The position numbers were made by a program, and so were the translations under genes. The notes under the pieces are model-generated. The model did not search any database. It was not told the DNA's origin and saw only the letters and a list, made by a program, of their open reading frames with translations. Source: Hydromicrobium sp964415365 (lineage in GTDB: Bacteria > Actinomycetota > Humimicrobiia > Humimicrobiales > Humimicrobiaceae). Taken from it: a DNA stretch of 48,465 bases. Position 1 is the stretch's first letter. Each line of letters starts with the position of its first letter. Location of the stretch: positions 1-48,465 of the forward strand of contig CAYPYW010000014.1 of NCBI GenBank assembly GCA_964415365.1, in the 5' to 3' direction. Positions 1-9,529 of the stretch are shown here, piece after piece.

Positions 1-465
1 GCCTCAGACGATATACTAGGCCTGATAGCCGAAAGAATAACCTCGAATATCAGAGAGCTGGAAGGATCTCTTACCAGGATAGTAGCTTTTGCCTCCCTTA
101 CCGAGTCCAAACCAGATTTGACCATGGCAAAAAACATTCTTAAAGATATCTTACCTGACGATAGGGAACACAAAACAAGTATACAAACAATAATTAAAGA
201 AGTATCAAGGTATTTCTCAATATCCATTAATGACATTCTAAGTGCTAAAAGAAATAAATTCATATCACATGCCCGGCAGCTAGCAATGTATCTCTCAAGA
301 GAGCTTACCAGCAGCTCTCTGCCGAGGATTGGAAAATCATTTGGGAACCGGGATCATTCTACTGTAATATACGCCATTTCTAAAGTGTCAGATCTTATTA
401 ATACAGACAAAAATGTGTATATGCAAATTCAGGAAATTACAAATAAAATAAAAACATCTTCTTAA
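1..465 (+). CDS. dnaA: Chromosomal replication initiator protein DnaA, C-terminal part
   Basis: DnaA binds 9-bp DnaA boxes at the origin and melts the DNA to load the replicative helicase. The frame is open from base 1, so the 5' end lies outside the window; 154 residues are visible. The first part is the AAA+ lid with the arginine-bearing helix (NIRELEGSLTRI). The last part is the DNA-binding domain IV, with the family signature ending GNRDHSTVIYA. It is followed by dnaN in the same direction, the usual bacterial dnaA-dnaN order. A TTG at 118 opens an internal reading frame but is not the gene start, because recognisable DnaA sequence continues upstream of it. Confidence 0.97.
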   Translation, partial: ASDDILGLIAERITSNIRELEGSLTRIVAFASLTESKPDLTMAKNILKDILPDDREHKTSIQTIIKEVSRYFSISINDILSAKRNKFISHARQLAMYLSRELTSSSLPRIGKSFGNRDHSTVIYAISKVSDLINTDKNVYMQIQEITNKIKTSS

Positions 466-755
466 AAATCTCTTGTTTAAAACCTGTTAAATAGTAGCGT
501 AATTTTTTAACAATAAACTATACCTTTTGGTTCAAAACTAGAACTGTTACTTCTCTCTGTTTATTTTTTTACAATTTTAAACAGCTTCTAACTCCTTTAT
601 CAACAAGCCCGCTTGTCATCAATTGTGCTATTCTACCTCTTTTTTCCATTTTACTAACATATTCAACAAGCATTATAACTATTACTAGCTATTTAAATTA
701 AATATTATATATAATAAAATATGTTTATATTTTAAACGTTCTAAAAGAGGTTGGT
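466..755. other. dnaA-dnaN intergenic region
   Basis: This 290-bp gap is strongly AT-rich, especially at 690-740, just before dnaN. One near-consensus DnaA box (TTATCAACA, one mismatch to TTATCCACA) lies at 597-605. The octamer CAACAAGC occurs at 601-608 and again at 664-671. There is no cluster of DnaA boxes, so I cannot say that the origin lies here rather than upstream of dnaA. No gene is visible. The dnaN promoter probably lies in the AT-rich end. Confidence 0.45.
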
Positions 756-1865
756 ATGAAATTTCAAACGACAAGAACCGGTCTTCTAGATGCTGTATTA
801 TTCACCAGCAGGGCAATCGGCCCTAAAGTTTCATCGTTTATATTGAATGGTATTATGCTGGATGCTGAAGAAAGATTGACTGTGTATAGTACAGACCTGG
901 AGACGAGTATTAAGTGTACAATGGAGGTAAAAATACTTGAGAAGGGAAGAGCAGTTGTACCTGCTAGGGTTTTGGTAAATATATTAAAAAGTCTGAAAGA
1001 ATCGAAAATAGGGTTAGAACTAAATAAATCAACAAACCAGGTAAAAATAAACTGTGAAAATGCCTTTTTCACATTAAACACACTATCTCTGGAAGAATAC
1101 CCTGTTTTTCCTGAGATAAGAAAGGAAAATTATCTGAATATAAATCTAAACAAATTTAAAAACTTAGTATCAAAGGTGCAGAAGGCAGCATCTTTGGATG
1201 AGAGCAGAGCAATTTTAACAGGGGTGCTTTTTGAGACTGGAGGGGATACGTTAAATATGGCGGCGACTGACAGTTACAGACTTGCTCTGGTAAAAGAAAC
1301 CATAAGTGCAGGCAGGCCTCCAGTTAAGGTGGTAATACCAGCAAAGGTGCTTGATAGTATCGTTAAGAGTGAATATAAGGACAGCGATATTGAAATAAAC
1401 ATTGAAGAAAACCAGATAAGTTTTTATCTGGAAGGGGGCAGCAAAGAAAGAAATATAATAGTGTCCAGGCTACTTTCAGGTAAATTTCCAGAGTATAAAC
1501 AACTCATTCCTCAGAGCATGAAGCATAATATAGTTATAGATAAGGAAAAAATGCTTGATGTGGTAAAAAGAATTTCATCAATCTCTCAGGACAACATACC
1601 GGTTAAGCTAACCATTGACAAAGGTAAGATAACTGTGTCTATGGTTATAAGGGAGATAGGAAGCTCCAGCGAGGACTTTGAGGTTTCGTATGGGGGAGAA
1701 AGAATAGAGATAGCGTTTAATCCCGAATTCTTGATAGATGGTATAAACATAATGGACGAGAAGAATATAATATTATCAATAGAGGAGCCACTTAAGCCTA
1801 TTTTAATAAAACCAGAAGAAAACAAAAATTTTATTTACTTACTGATGCCAATCAGAGTCTCCTAG
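756..1865 (+). CDS. dnaN: DNA polymerase III sliding clamp (beta subunit)
   Basis: The beta clamp is a ring-shaped dimer that encircles DNA and tethers the replicative polymerase and repair factors. The 369 residues match the usual length and divide into three clamp folds (about 1-120, 130-245 and 250-369). The C-terminus ends in the conserved YLLMPIR motif that forms part of the binding cleft for clamp-binding peptides. The ATG is preceded by an AGAGG ribosome-binding site. It sits 290 bp after dnaA in the same direction. Nothing unusual is seen in the sequence. Confidence 0.97.
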   Translation: MKFQTTRTGLLDAVLFTSRAIGPKVSSFILNGIMLDAEERLTVYSTDLETSIKCTMEVKILEKGRAVVPARVLVNILKSLKESKIGLELNKSTNQVKINCENAFFTLNTLSLEEYPVFPEIRKENYLNINLNKFKNLVSKVQKAASLDESRAILTGVLFETGGDTLNMAATDSYRLALVKETISAGRPPVKVVIPAKVLDSIVKSEYKDSDIEINIEENQISFYLEGGSKERNIIVSRLLSGKFPEYKQLIPQSMKHNIVIDKEKMLDVVKRISSISQDNIPVKLTIDKGKITVSMVIREIGSSSEDFEVSYGGERIEIAFNPEFLIDGINIMDEKNIILSIEEPLKPILIKPEENKNFIYLLMPIRVS

Positions 1866-1892
1866 TATTTGTAAAAAGTTAAAACATAAAAA

Positions 1893-2822
1893 ATGAAAAA
1901 TAAGACTATGGAAAAAACAACGGGTATAAACCTATGCGTCATTGGAGCGGGGAGAGTTGGGACTACTATAAGCTATATGTTTGCCAGAAAAAAACTGCCC
2001 GACGTTAAGTTGAAGGCAATATCTTCAAGGTCAGCCGAATCACTGAACAGGGCAAAAAAAATCTTAGGCAATATGACTGCCGGTGTAACTTTTACCAGTG
2101 AAAACCTAAAAGCTGTATCACTGGCAAATTGTGTTCTAATATGTACTCCTGATGATACTATAAGTAAAGTTTGTAATGAGATTTTTGAAGGGAAAGATAA
2201 AGATCTTAAGAATTACTATGTGTTTCATTTCAGTGGGTCTAAATCGCTGGAAGTGCTAAATTCAGCAAGAACAGCGGGAGCCGAAGTTGCATCAATCCAT
2301 CCGTTGAAATCTTTTGCTTCAATAGAGGAAGCGGTTAGAACTCTACCCGGAACTGTTTTTGGAATAACTTATTCCAGCACAAAATCCAAGAAAGTGGCTG
2401 AGTCTCTGGTAAAAAGTCTGGGAGGGGAAATAATTGAGGTAGAGAACGAAAAGAAACCACTTTATCATGCAGCAGCCTGTGTGGCTTCAAACTACCTGGT
2501 TACCCTTATAGATTACGCTGTGCTGATACATGAAAAGATAGGCATAAAACCGGAAGATTCCTTAAAAGGTTTGATCGGTCTTATAGAAGGTACGGTAGGC
2601 AATATAAAGAAGATGGGCACAAAGAAGTCCCTGACTGGTCCAATAGCCAGGGGGGATACAGGAACAATCAAAGAACATATCGGGAGCTTTAATAAATTTT
2701 TTTCCAGAGGAGACACTGAGTTGTATAGAATCATGGGTGTTGAAACCAGCAAAATTGCATATCAAAATGGATGGATAGAAGAAAGTACTGTTGAAAAACT
2801 GAAGGAAATACTTGAAGAATAG
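1893..2822 (+). CDS. Rossmann-fold/DUF2520 protein, candidate ketopantoate reductase
   Basis: This 309-residue protein has an N-terminal NAD(P)-binding Rossmann fold with GxGxxG at residues 18-23. The C-terminal half is DUF2520-like and is introduced by HPLKSF at 136-141. It lies 12 bp upstream of panB, and panC and panD follow, while no panE is visible. Reduction of ketopantoate to pantoate is the one pathway step otherwise missing from the cluster. A non-PanE ketopantoate reductase called PanG has been described in other bacteria, so that role is the best inference here. The start is uncertain: ATG at 1893 lacks a clear ribosome-binding site, and ATG at 1908 is an alternative. Confidence 0.8.
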   Translation: MKNKTMEKTTGINLCVIGAGRVGTTISYMFARKKLPDVKLKAISSRSAESLNRAKKILGNMTAGVTFTSENLKAVSLANCVLICTPDDTISKVCNEIFEGKDKDLKNYYVFHFSGSKSLEVLNSARTAGAEVASIHPLKSFASIEEAVRTLPGTVFGITYSSTKSKKVAESLVKSLGGEIIEVENEKKPLYHAAACVASNYLVTLIDYAVLIHEKIGIKPEDSLKGLIGLIEGTVGNIKKMGTKKSLTGPIARGDTGTIKEHIGSFNKFFSRGDTELYRIMGVETSKIAYQNGWIEESTVEKLKEILEE

Positions 2823-2834
2823 GAAGGAGATATT

Positions 2835-3641
2835 ATGGTTGTAGTGAAAAAAGTAACCACGGGCGATTTGATGGAAATGAAGAAAAAAGGTGAAAAAATA
2901 GCAATGCTTACAGCTTATGATTGTCTTATGGCGTCCCAACTGGATGAGTGCGGTATAGATTTAATTCTTGTTGGAGATTCTGTAGGGAATGTACTGCTGG
3001 GGTACGAGAATACAATACCAGTTACAATGGACGAAATGATTCACCACTGCAAGACAGTCGTCCGGGGGGTAAAGAGAGCAATGGTGATTGGTGATATGCC
3101 GTTTATGTCTTATCAGGCAAGTACGGAAGAAGCGGTAAGGAATGCCGGAAGGTTTTTAAAGGAGGCTGGTGTTGAGGCAGTAAAGCTGGAAGGCGGAAAA
3201 GAATTTTTTACAACTATAAAGAAAATCGTTGACTCGGGAATTCCGGTTATGGGGCATCTGGGACTTACACCCCAGTCAGTTTATAAATTAGGTGGTTATG
3301 GAGTTAGGGGCGAAGATAAGGAACAGGCTTTGAAGATGATGGAGGATGCCAAAGGACTGGAAGAAGCTGGGGTGTTTTCAATAGTGTTAGAGAAGATCCC
3401 GGCAAAACTTGCAAAAAGGATAACACAGCAGATAAGCATCCCCACAATAGGAATAGGAGCAGGTGTGCACTGTGACGGACAGGTGCTTGTGACTCATGAT
3501 ATGCTGGGAATGTTTGAAAAGTTTAAGCCCAAATTCTCTAAGAGATATGCTGAAGTAGGAAAGGAAATGAAGAGATGTTATAAGAAGTATATAGAAGAGG
3601 TGAAAAGTAAGGAATTTCCTACAGAGGAGTATTCTTATTAA
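2835..3641 (+). CDS. panB: 3-methyl-2-oxobutanoate hydroxymethyltransferase
   Basis: PanB transfers a hydroxymethyl group from methylene-tetrahydrofolate to 2-oxoisovalerate to make ketopantoate, the first committed step to pantothenate and CoA. The 268-residue length is typical. Conserved motifs are visible: TAYD near the start, the metal-binding GDSVGN and GDMPFMSY segments, KLEGG, GHLGLTPQS and the C-terminal IGIGAG...CDGQVLV block. A strong AGGAGA ribosome-binding site precedes the ATG. It is the second gene of the pantothenate cluster. Confidence 0.96.
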   Translation: MVVVKKVTTGDLMEMKKKGEKIAMLTAYDCLMASQLDECGIDLILVGDSVGNVLLGYENTIPVTMDEMIHHCKTVVRGVKRAMVIGDMPFMSYQASTEEAVRNAGRFLKEAGVEAVKLEGGKEFFTTIKKIVDSGIPVMGHLGLTPQSVYKLGGYGVRGEDKEQALKMMEDAKGLEEAGVFSIVLEKIPAKLAKRITQQISIPTIGIGAGVHCDGQVLVTHDMLGMFEKFKPKFSKRYAEVGKEMKRCYKKYIEEVKSKEFPTEEYSY

Positions 3642-3693
3642 AGTAGTCAAATAAATTTCTCTCTTATGATTCAAGCGTATTTAAACTACCAGG

Positions 3694-4551
3694 ATGGAGA
3701 TAATCAAAAAAATAAACAAGTGTAAATTGATAGTAAATGACCTTAGAAAGAAGGGCTGCAAAGTAGGCTTTGTCCCCACTATGGGTTTTCTGCATGAAGG
3801 ACACCTGAGCCTTATAAGGATGGCAAGGAAGGATTGCGATAGAGTATTCATAAGCATTTTTGTTAATCCAACACAATTTGGTCCTGATGAAGATTTTGAG
3901 AACTACCCTAGAGATATAAAAAGAGATAGTGACCTGGCAGAGAAGGAAGGGGTTGACTATATATTTTATCCCACAGCAAAAGAAATGTATGGTTCAGGTC
4001 ATAAAACTGTGGTCGAAGTAAAAGAGCTTAGTAATATTATGTGCGGGAAATACAGGCCGGACCATTTTGCGGGAGTAACCACGGTGGTTCTGAAGTTATT
4101 TAATATTGTAGAAACAGATAAGGCTTACCTTGGACAGAAAGATTACCAGCAGATGGTGATAGTAAAGAGAATGGTAGATGACCTGAATTTAGACATCGAG
4201 ATTGTAAGTGGCCCTACTGTGAGAGAGAGAGACGGTCTTGCTTTAAGTTCCAGAAACAGATATCTTTCTGATGAAGAGAGAGAAAATGCCACTATTTTAT
4301 ATAGGTGCCTGATTCTGGCGAGTGGTATAATCAAGGAAGGTGAAAAGGATCTGGAGGAAATAAAGAAAATAGTTCTGGGTAAGCTGAAAGAGAACAGGTT
4401 TGTTAAGAGTGTAGATTATTTTGAATTTAGGGATCCTAATACACTGGAGGAAAGAAAGAAAGTGGAAAAGAATTATAAAAGCATACTGGCAGCAGTTGCA
4501 GTCTGGATTGGGAAGACCAGACTTATTGACAATATTATTATAAAAATATAA
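3694..4551 (+). CDS. panC: Pantothenate synthetase (pantoate-beta-alanine ligase)
   Basis: PanC joins pantoate and beta-alanine using ATP through a pantoyl-adenylate intermediate. The 285 residues have the nucleotidyl-transferase HxGH motif (HEGH, 34-37) within FVPTMGFLHEGH. The LGQKDYQQ segment and the second ATP-binding loop RDGLALSSRNRYL are also present. The gene follows panB by 52 bp and precedes panD, so all enzymes from ketoisovalerate and aspartate to pantothenate are encoded together, if the DUF2520 protein is the reductase. Confidence 0.96.
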   Translation: MEIIKKINKCKLIVNDLRKKGCKVGFVPTMGFLHEGHLSLIRMARKDCDRVFISIFVNPTQFGPDEDFENYPRDIKRDSDLAEKEGVDYIFYPTAKEMYGSGHKTVVEVKELSNIMCGKYRPDHFAGVTTVVLKLFNIVETDKAYLGQKDYQQMVIVKRMVDDLNLDIEIVSGPTVRERDGLALSSRNRYLSDEERENATILYRCLILASGIIKEGEKDLEEIKKIVLGKLKENRFVKSVDYFEFRDPNTLEERKKVEKNYKSILAAVAVWIGKTRLIDNIIIKI

Positions 4552-4596
4552 AAGTGGTATTTATTCAGATAAATTTAAATGGTGGGGAGAGGAAAA

Positions 4597-4980
4597 GTGT
4601 TGATCTGTATTTTAAAAAGTAAGATTCATAGAGCCACAGTAACCGGTGCGGAGATTGATTATGCAGGGAGTATAAGCATAGACAAAAACTTGATGGAACA
4701 CGCGGAGATATTTCCCTATGAAAGAGTGCTGATAGTAAGCCTTGATAGCGGAGAGAGGTTGGAGACCTATGTTATAGAGGGGGAGAGAAATAGTGGAGAA
4801 ATTTGCATGAATGGGGCAGCTGCAAGGAAGATATTGAAAGGGGAAAAGATTATTATTTTGTCCTTTGCGTATGTGGGAGAAAAGGAAGTATCAGGCCACC
4901 GGCCAAAAGTAGTATATGTGAACAATAAAAATGAAATTATAAGTGAAGAGAATCACGTGGAGAGAGATGACCAGTGCTGA
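4597..4980 (+). CDS. panD: Aspartate 1-decarboxylase precursor
   Basis: PanD makes beta-alanine from aspartate using a pyruvoyl cofactor formed by self-cleavage between Gly and Ser. I start it at GTG 4597 because GGGGAGAGG lies just upstream (4583-4592), and because this start puts the cleavage pair at G24-S25, the position known from E. coli PanD. The longer frame from ATG 4579 adds six residues and has no ribosome-binding site. The product is 127 residues, with the family start LKSKIHRATVT and the segment NGAAAR. The 3' end overlaps the next gene. Confidence 0.93.
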   Translation: MLICILKSKIHRATVTGAEIDYAGSISIDKNLMEHAEIFPYERVLIVSLDSGERLETYVIEGERNSGEICMNGAAARKILKGEKIIILSFAYVGEKEVSGHRPKVVYVNNKNEIISEENHVERDDQC

Positions 4981-5767
4981 TCTGCAAAGGATTGCGTTTA
5001 ATATATTTATAGTTTTTCTAATCGTAATTATTTCTTCATCATTTGTCTTTTTAATATCTTGTAGGCTTGAAGGTGATACTGACGGACAGTCGGCAGACCT
5101 CGGTGATTATGATAATGGGAGCAGCTTGTATTTGTTCGATTATGAAAAGATTGTGCTGGAAAATACCGGTTCTATTGATGTGAAGATTGAGAACTGCAAT
5201 CTGTATTTAGATATTTACGAAGATCTGGTGATACTGGGGGAGATAGAAAATGTTTCCAAGGTAAATAAGACAGATATAGAAATCACCCTTGATTTCTACG
5301 ATAAGCATGGGGAAGAGATAATATCGGTTACCATCCCTGCCCTAGTTGATTATCTTAGAGGGGGAAGCAGATTGCCATTTTATTATTACCTGACCGATAA
5401 AGAGAAGTATATAAATATCTCCAGAGTGAAAATAGGAGCCAATTACAAGGATTATTATGAGAGATTCGAAGGCAATCCTATAGTAGAAAATGAGAGATAT
5501 TATTACGAAGAAGATTGTCTGGTTATTGAAGGTAGGGTAATTAATATAGGTGGGGAGAAGATAAGGAATTTAAAACTTTTTTGTACTTTTTACAATGATA
5601 AAGATCAAGTGGTGTTTGTAAAAAAGTGTTACCTTCCCAAAGAGGAAATGATTCCCGAAGGAAAGCAAATATTTAATTTAAAAGTACTGCTCGATGAGTA
5701 TTTGCCTGAGTTTACCCACTACAGGTTTGAAGTATTTTTTGAAGATGAAATTAAGGCACAGATTTAG
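4967..5767 (+). CDS. Lipoprotein with two FxLyD-like beta domains
   Basis: This 266-residue protein of unknown function has an N-terminal hydrophobic segment ending in a lipobox (LISC, Cys32), so it is likely exported and lipid-anchored. Two similar beta-rich stretches follow, at about residues 62-125 and 165-235. Each has the V.GEI.N.....I...L.FYD pattern of FxLyD-type domains. I prefer ATG 4967, with GGAGAG upstream, over the in-frame GTG at 4943. The gene overlaps the panD end by 14 bp, suggesting cotranscription, but there is no functional link to pantothenate. It converges with corA, with a 1-bp gap. Confidence 0.8.
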   Translation: MTSADLQRIAFNIFIVFLIVIISSSFVFLISCRLEGDTDGQSADLGDYDNGSSLYLFDYEKIVLENTGSIDVKIENCNLYLDIYEDLVILGEIENVSKVNKTDIEITLDFYDKHGEEIISVTIPALVDYLRGGSRLPFYYYLTDKEKYINISRVKIGANYKDYYERFEGNPIVENERYYYEEDCLVIEGRVINIGGEKIRNLKLFCTFYNDKDQVVFVKKCYLPKEEMIPEGKQIFNLKVLLDEYLPEFTHYRFEVFFEDEIKAQI

Positions 5768-5768
5768 T

Positions 5769-6743
5769 TCATATCCAATCCTTGTATTTGAAATACACCA
5801 GCATACTTATAGATATCGCAATCATCACAGCCACAATTATAATGAAAGTGAAAGCGTGGCTTCCCAAAGGAAGTGAAACATTCATTCCATAGATTCCGGA
5901 TATAAGCGTAAGGGGAAGAATAACCACGGAAAAAATGGTGAGTATACGCATTATATCATTGATTTTGTTTGATAGTAGTGATTGGTGGGCATCGTGCACT
6001 CCCTCTATCAACTCTTTGTAATTTTCAAGAGTGTCCCAGATTTTTTCCACATGGTCAACAAGATCGCCAAAATAAACTTCAAGGGCCTCGATCAAAAAGT
6101 CCATGTCTTTTATCTCCAGAGTTTTTAATAACTTTCTCTGGGGATAGATTATATTTCTGAATGTTAGAATATTGGTTCTAATGAGCAGTATATCCCTGAC
6201 ATTTTTACTGCTTGCTTTTTTGAAGATAGCATCCTCAACATCTTGTATATTTCTGTAAATTTTATTAAGTATGGGAAAATTGTAGTCAATGAGCGAGTCA
6301 ATGACTTTATGTAAAAGGTAGCCAGAGCCTTTCGCCAGGATTTGGTTATTTTTCGTCAAATAGTCAAATGCGTCTTTGATGGGTTTACACAATCCATGGT
6401 GGACGGTTACCAGGAAGTTATTTCCAATGAAGATGTTTACGGTAAATGGGACCAGCCTTCTGGTTTGTTTTATAAAATAGGGTATATGCAATACCAGGAA
6501 AAAGTAATCGTCATATTCGTCTAATTTAGGTCTTTCAATGACGCTCAGGCAGTCCTCTATGTCAAGGGGATGGAAGTGAAAATGATTCCGTAAAAACTGC
6601 ATGTTTTCTTTGCTGGGATTTTCAATATCGACCCATATAAGATGTTCTGGATCATTGATATAAGAAGGGATACTCCTGGGAGTAATCTTTTCCAGCAGCT
6701 TTTTTTCATTCTTGTTATATACAAGAGTCTTCAATGCGACCAA
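5769..6743 (-). CDS. corA: CorA family magnesium/divalent cation transporter
   Basis: CorA is a pentameric membrane channel for Mg2+ and sometimes Co2+ or Ni2+. The 324-residue length is standard. The large N-terminal part is cytosolic and helical. The signature YGMN is at about 285-288, between the first and second C-terminal transmembrane helices, and a basic C-terminal tail (KYKDWI) follows. It is divergent from the solute-binding protein gene at 6922, with about 180 bp between them. If it carries Co2+, it could also serve the B12-dependent enzymes nearby, but that is speculation. Confidence 0.93.
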   Translation of the reverse strand: MVALKTLVYNKNEKKLLEKITPRSIPSYINDPEHLIWVDIENPSKENMQFLRNHFHFHPLDIEDCLSVIERPKLDEYDDYFFLVLHIPYFIKQTRRLVPFTVNIFIGNNFLVTVHHGLCKPIKDAFDYLTKNNQILAKGSGYLLHKVIDSLIDYNFPILNKIYRNIQDVEDAIFKKASSKNVRDILLIRTNILTFRNIIYPQRKLLKTLEIKDMDFLIEALEVYFGDLVDHVEKIWDTLENYKELIEGVHDAHQSLLSNKINDIMRILTIFSVVILPLTLISGIYGMNVSLPLGSHAFTFIIIVAVMIAISISMLVYFKYKDWI

Positions 6744-6921
6744 TCTCCTTTATTTAAGTCTTTATAAAATTTTATAATTTTTTGTAAAAAAAAGAAATGT
6801 AAGTTTATTAATATATCTAATGGCTGTTTTTTATGCTCTTATGGTATAGATTGAATGCAGTATTTATAATATAATTGATAAAAGTCCGCTTATATTAATG
6901 GAATCAGGGATATAAATTATT

Positions 6922-8289
6922 ATGAATATATCTTGGCAAAAAAATAGGAGATTATTAAAAATATTGATATTACCCGTAATATTCTCCCTGCTCTTACTAT
7001 TAAATACCATATCCTGCAGCTTGTTCAATCCTCCGGTGGAAACAGATACTGAAGAAACAAAGGAGGGAGCAACGGAGGGTATAGAGGGTGAGCCAGTGAC
7101 CAGCGAAAAACTTGAGGTCCAGATAACTCTGTGGGATTGCCTTGAGCCGAAAGAGAGGTTTGCCCTGATGGAAAGTGTGGACAATTTTATGGCTGAAAAT
7201 GGTTATATTGATATAGAGACAAGGCATTTTAGGAGCCAGGAGGAACTGGAGGATCAGTTTGAGGCAGCAAGTCTGGCGGGTGCAGGACCCGAACTATTAT
7301 TGCTTGATTTTGATGGTGTACAGAGACTTGTTCCCAGCAATGTGGTAAAAGAAATAATAGATGAAACAGATTATTCTTTATTTATAGATGGCCTTGTAGA
7401 AATTTCTGATTATAACAACAGGAATTACATAATCCCTTTTAGAAGTTTTGATTTTTTGGTGCTTTTTTATAACAAGGACCTGATGGATAAACCGCCAGCG
7501 AGCTTTGAAGAAGTTATTGGATATTGTAAAGAAGTGAATAACTTTGGGGATGACGTTTATGGATTCTTACTCAATGCCAGTGAGGCAGATTGGATAATCC
7601 CTTTTATAGGGGGATATTCGGATTGGATTGTTGATTATAGCTCCGATTCACTGACTTTAGCTAACCAGGCGACTGAAGAAACCCTGGAGTTTCTAAATTA
7701 CATATATAATGAAGAAAAGATTTTACCTTACGATGTTGAATATAGCGAGATAAACGAATTGTTCAAAAATGGGAATGCTCATATGATTATTGATAATATC
7801 AAACTGGTAGAGGAATATAAGGAAGCTGGATTAAATGTCGGTGTAGAAAAAATACCCAGGGTCTGGCAGGGTAATAAATATCCAACACCTTTAATTTCCG
7901 GTCTTGGTTTTATGATAAATGTAAATTGTTATGGCAGTGAACTGGCGGCTGTAAATGAATTTATACAATACATGTTAGCTGAGGATGTACAGGTAGACTG
8001 GACTTCAATTACAGATACTTTTCCAGTTTTAAAAAGTATTGACAGAAACGAAGCGATTGAAAACAATGACATAGTTTATAACGCCTTTCAGCAGGCGAAG
8101 ATATGTAGGGGAAAACCTGATGATAAGCTCATAATGGTGATAAGAGATGCTATAAGGGATAATGTTAAAAATGTCATATCCGGGGATATACTTCCTGCAG
8201 ATGCTGCGTTAAAAATTCAAGAAGATGCACTCAGATTGAGATCCGACAATATTTCTGTTGAAGAGGAAGAAGCTGAAGAAGCAGAATAA
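6922..8289 (+). CDS. Extracellular solute-binding lipoprotein (family 1 type)
   Basis: The 455 residues begin with a positively charged hydrophobic signal and a lipobox (TISC, Cys32). An acidic linker follows, then a type I periplasmic-binding fold. The segments ITLWDCLEPKERFALMESVDNF, GPELLLLDFDGV and PFRSFDFLVLFYNKDLMDKPPASFEE match sugar-type ABC substrate-binding proteins. No permease or ATPase gene is adjacent. It may therefore use a distant transporter or act as a sensor for the downstream stress genes. The C-terminus is highly acidic. The substrate cannot be read from sequence. Confidence 0.85.
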   Translation: MNISWQKNRRLLKILILPVIFSLLLLLNTISCSLFNPPVETDTEETKEGATEGIEGEPVTSEKLEVQITLWDCLEPKERFALMESVDNFMAENGYIDIETRHFRSQEELEDQFEAASLAGAGPELLLLDFDGVQRLVPSNVVKEIIDETDYSLFIDGLVEISDYNNRNYIIPFRSFDFLVLFYNKDLMDKPPASFEEVIGYCKEVNNFGDDVYGFLLNASEADWIIPFIGGYSDWIVDYSSDSLTLANQATEETLEFLNYIYNEEKILPYDVEYSEINELFKNGNAHMIIDNIKLVEEYKEAGLNVGVEKIPRVWQGNKYPTPLISGLGFMINVNCYGSELAAVNEFIQYMLAEDVQVDWTSITDTFPVLKSIDRNEAIENNDIVYNAFQQAKICRGKPDDKLIMVIRDAIRDNVKNVISGDILPADAALKIQEDALRLRSDNISVEEEEAEEAE

Positions 8290-8324
8290 ATATCCGAGTT
8301 TAGAGTGGCGAGGGTGAATCCAAG

Positions 8325-9509
8325 ATGGATGAAAATAATGAGTTTAAGTCTTTCCTTGTAAGAGGTCTTGTAATAGTAATAACGGCAATATTTTTTTTGT
8401 TTATCGGTGGGGCAGTTATGCTGGGCGTGCTATCTGCAATAAATGGAGTTTCTCCTGCGATTTTACTTAAAGGAAGTGCTGCTGTCGGGGAGCAGGCTAC
8501 CGGGGAACAACAGGATATAGAGAGCGAAACGACAGCAGAAAGTGAAATAAATGCAGGAGAATCGGGAGAAGAGGGAGAAGGCAGAGAGCTTCTGCTTGAG
8601 GAATTTGATAGTGCAATAAGTAAAGTTGTGGAAGAAATAGCCCCTTCAGTGGTAAACATAAGAGTAATTGTAACGGTTCAGGATATATTCGGGCAGATGC
8701 GGGAAGAGGAGGGGGTAGGTTCGGGAGTAATTTATACCGCTGATGGCTATATTATAACCAATAATCATGTGGCCAGTGGTGCAGAAGAATTGATAGTGAC
8801 TTTATATGATGGCAGTGAATATCCGGCAGAATTAGTAGGGACTGATGAAAATACTGATGTAGCAGTTATAAAGATAGAAGCGAATAACCTGAAAGCAGCC
8901 GGCTTCACCTCTATTGATAATGCAGAAGTAGGGGATCTGGTGATTGCAGTTGGGAGCCCTTTTGGCCTTCAGCAGACTGTAACAGTAGGAGTGATAAGTG
9001 CAAAGGGGAGGGCTGTTGGTTCAGAAGAGACATTTCCTATGGTTAATCTGGTACAAACCGATGCTGCAATAAATCAAGGCAATAGCGGGGGGCCGCTGGT
9101 AAATTCAGTTGGCCAGGTAATAGGGATCAATACTTTAAGAGCAAGTGCAGGAATCGGATTTGCAATACCTAGTGACACAGTAGTAAACATTGCAGAGCAA
9201 ATCATAGAGTTTGGAAAGGCAAGGATCCCTTTTATAGGTGTAGAAATGGGAGAAAATAAAACTGACGTAGTTGGAGTGTATATTACCGATGTCATAAAGG
9301 GATATCCTGCGGAGGAGGCTGGAATGAAGGCCGGCGATATAATTGTCCAATTTGATGGAGTCAAAGTGCAGAATCCTTTAGATCTGCTTGCACAGATTTT
9401 AAGACACAAGGTGGGGGATTTAGTGAATATAAAAATATATAGAGATGGAGAGTATTTGAATATAACTCTGGAATTAGTCGAGAACCCAACGACAGTAAAT
9501 GTTAACTAG
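8325..9509 (+). CDS. htrA: HtrA/DegP-like membrane-anchored serine protease with PDZ domain
   Basis: HtrA proteases degrade or refold damaged envelope proteins. This 394-residue protein has an N-terminal transmembrane anchor (about 12-40) and a low-complexity acidic linker (55-95). The trypsin-like domain has the complete triad His148 (TNNHV), Asp178 (TDVAVI) and Ser254 (GNSGGPL). One PDZ domain occupies about 300-385. It lies 35 bp after the solute-binding protein gene and 20 bp before a sigma factor gene, so the three probably form an operon for envelope stress. That role is inferred from neighbourhood. Confidence 0.95.
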   Translation: MDENNEFKSFLVRGLVIVITAIFFLFIGGAVMLGVLSAINGVSPAILLKGSAAVGEQATGEQQDIESETTAESEINAGESGEEGEGRELLLEEFDSAISKVVEEIAPSVVNIRVIVTVQDIFGQMREEEGVGSGVIYTADGYIITNNHVASGAEELIVTLYDGSEYPAELVGTDENTDVAVIKIEANNLKAAGFTSIDNAEVGDLVIAVGSPFGLQQTVTVGVISAKGRAVGSEETFPMVNLVQTDAAINQGNSGGPLVNSVGQVIGINTLRASAGIGFAIPSDTVVNIAEQIIEFGKARIPFIGVEMGENKTDVVGVYITDVIKGYPAEEAGMKAGDIIVQFDGVKVQNPLDLLAQILRHKVGDLVNIKIYRDGEYLNITLELVENPTTVNVN

Positions 9510-9529
9510 GCAGCTTTAAGAAGAGGGAA

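Noticed and set aside
466..755. Replication origin (oriC) in the dnaA-dnaN gap
   Set aside because: Only one near-consensus DnaA box is seen and no cluster, so the region is AT-rich but not supported as the origin.
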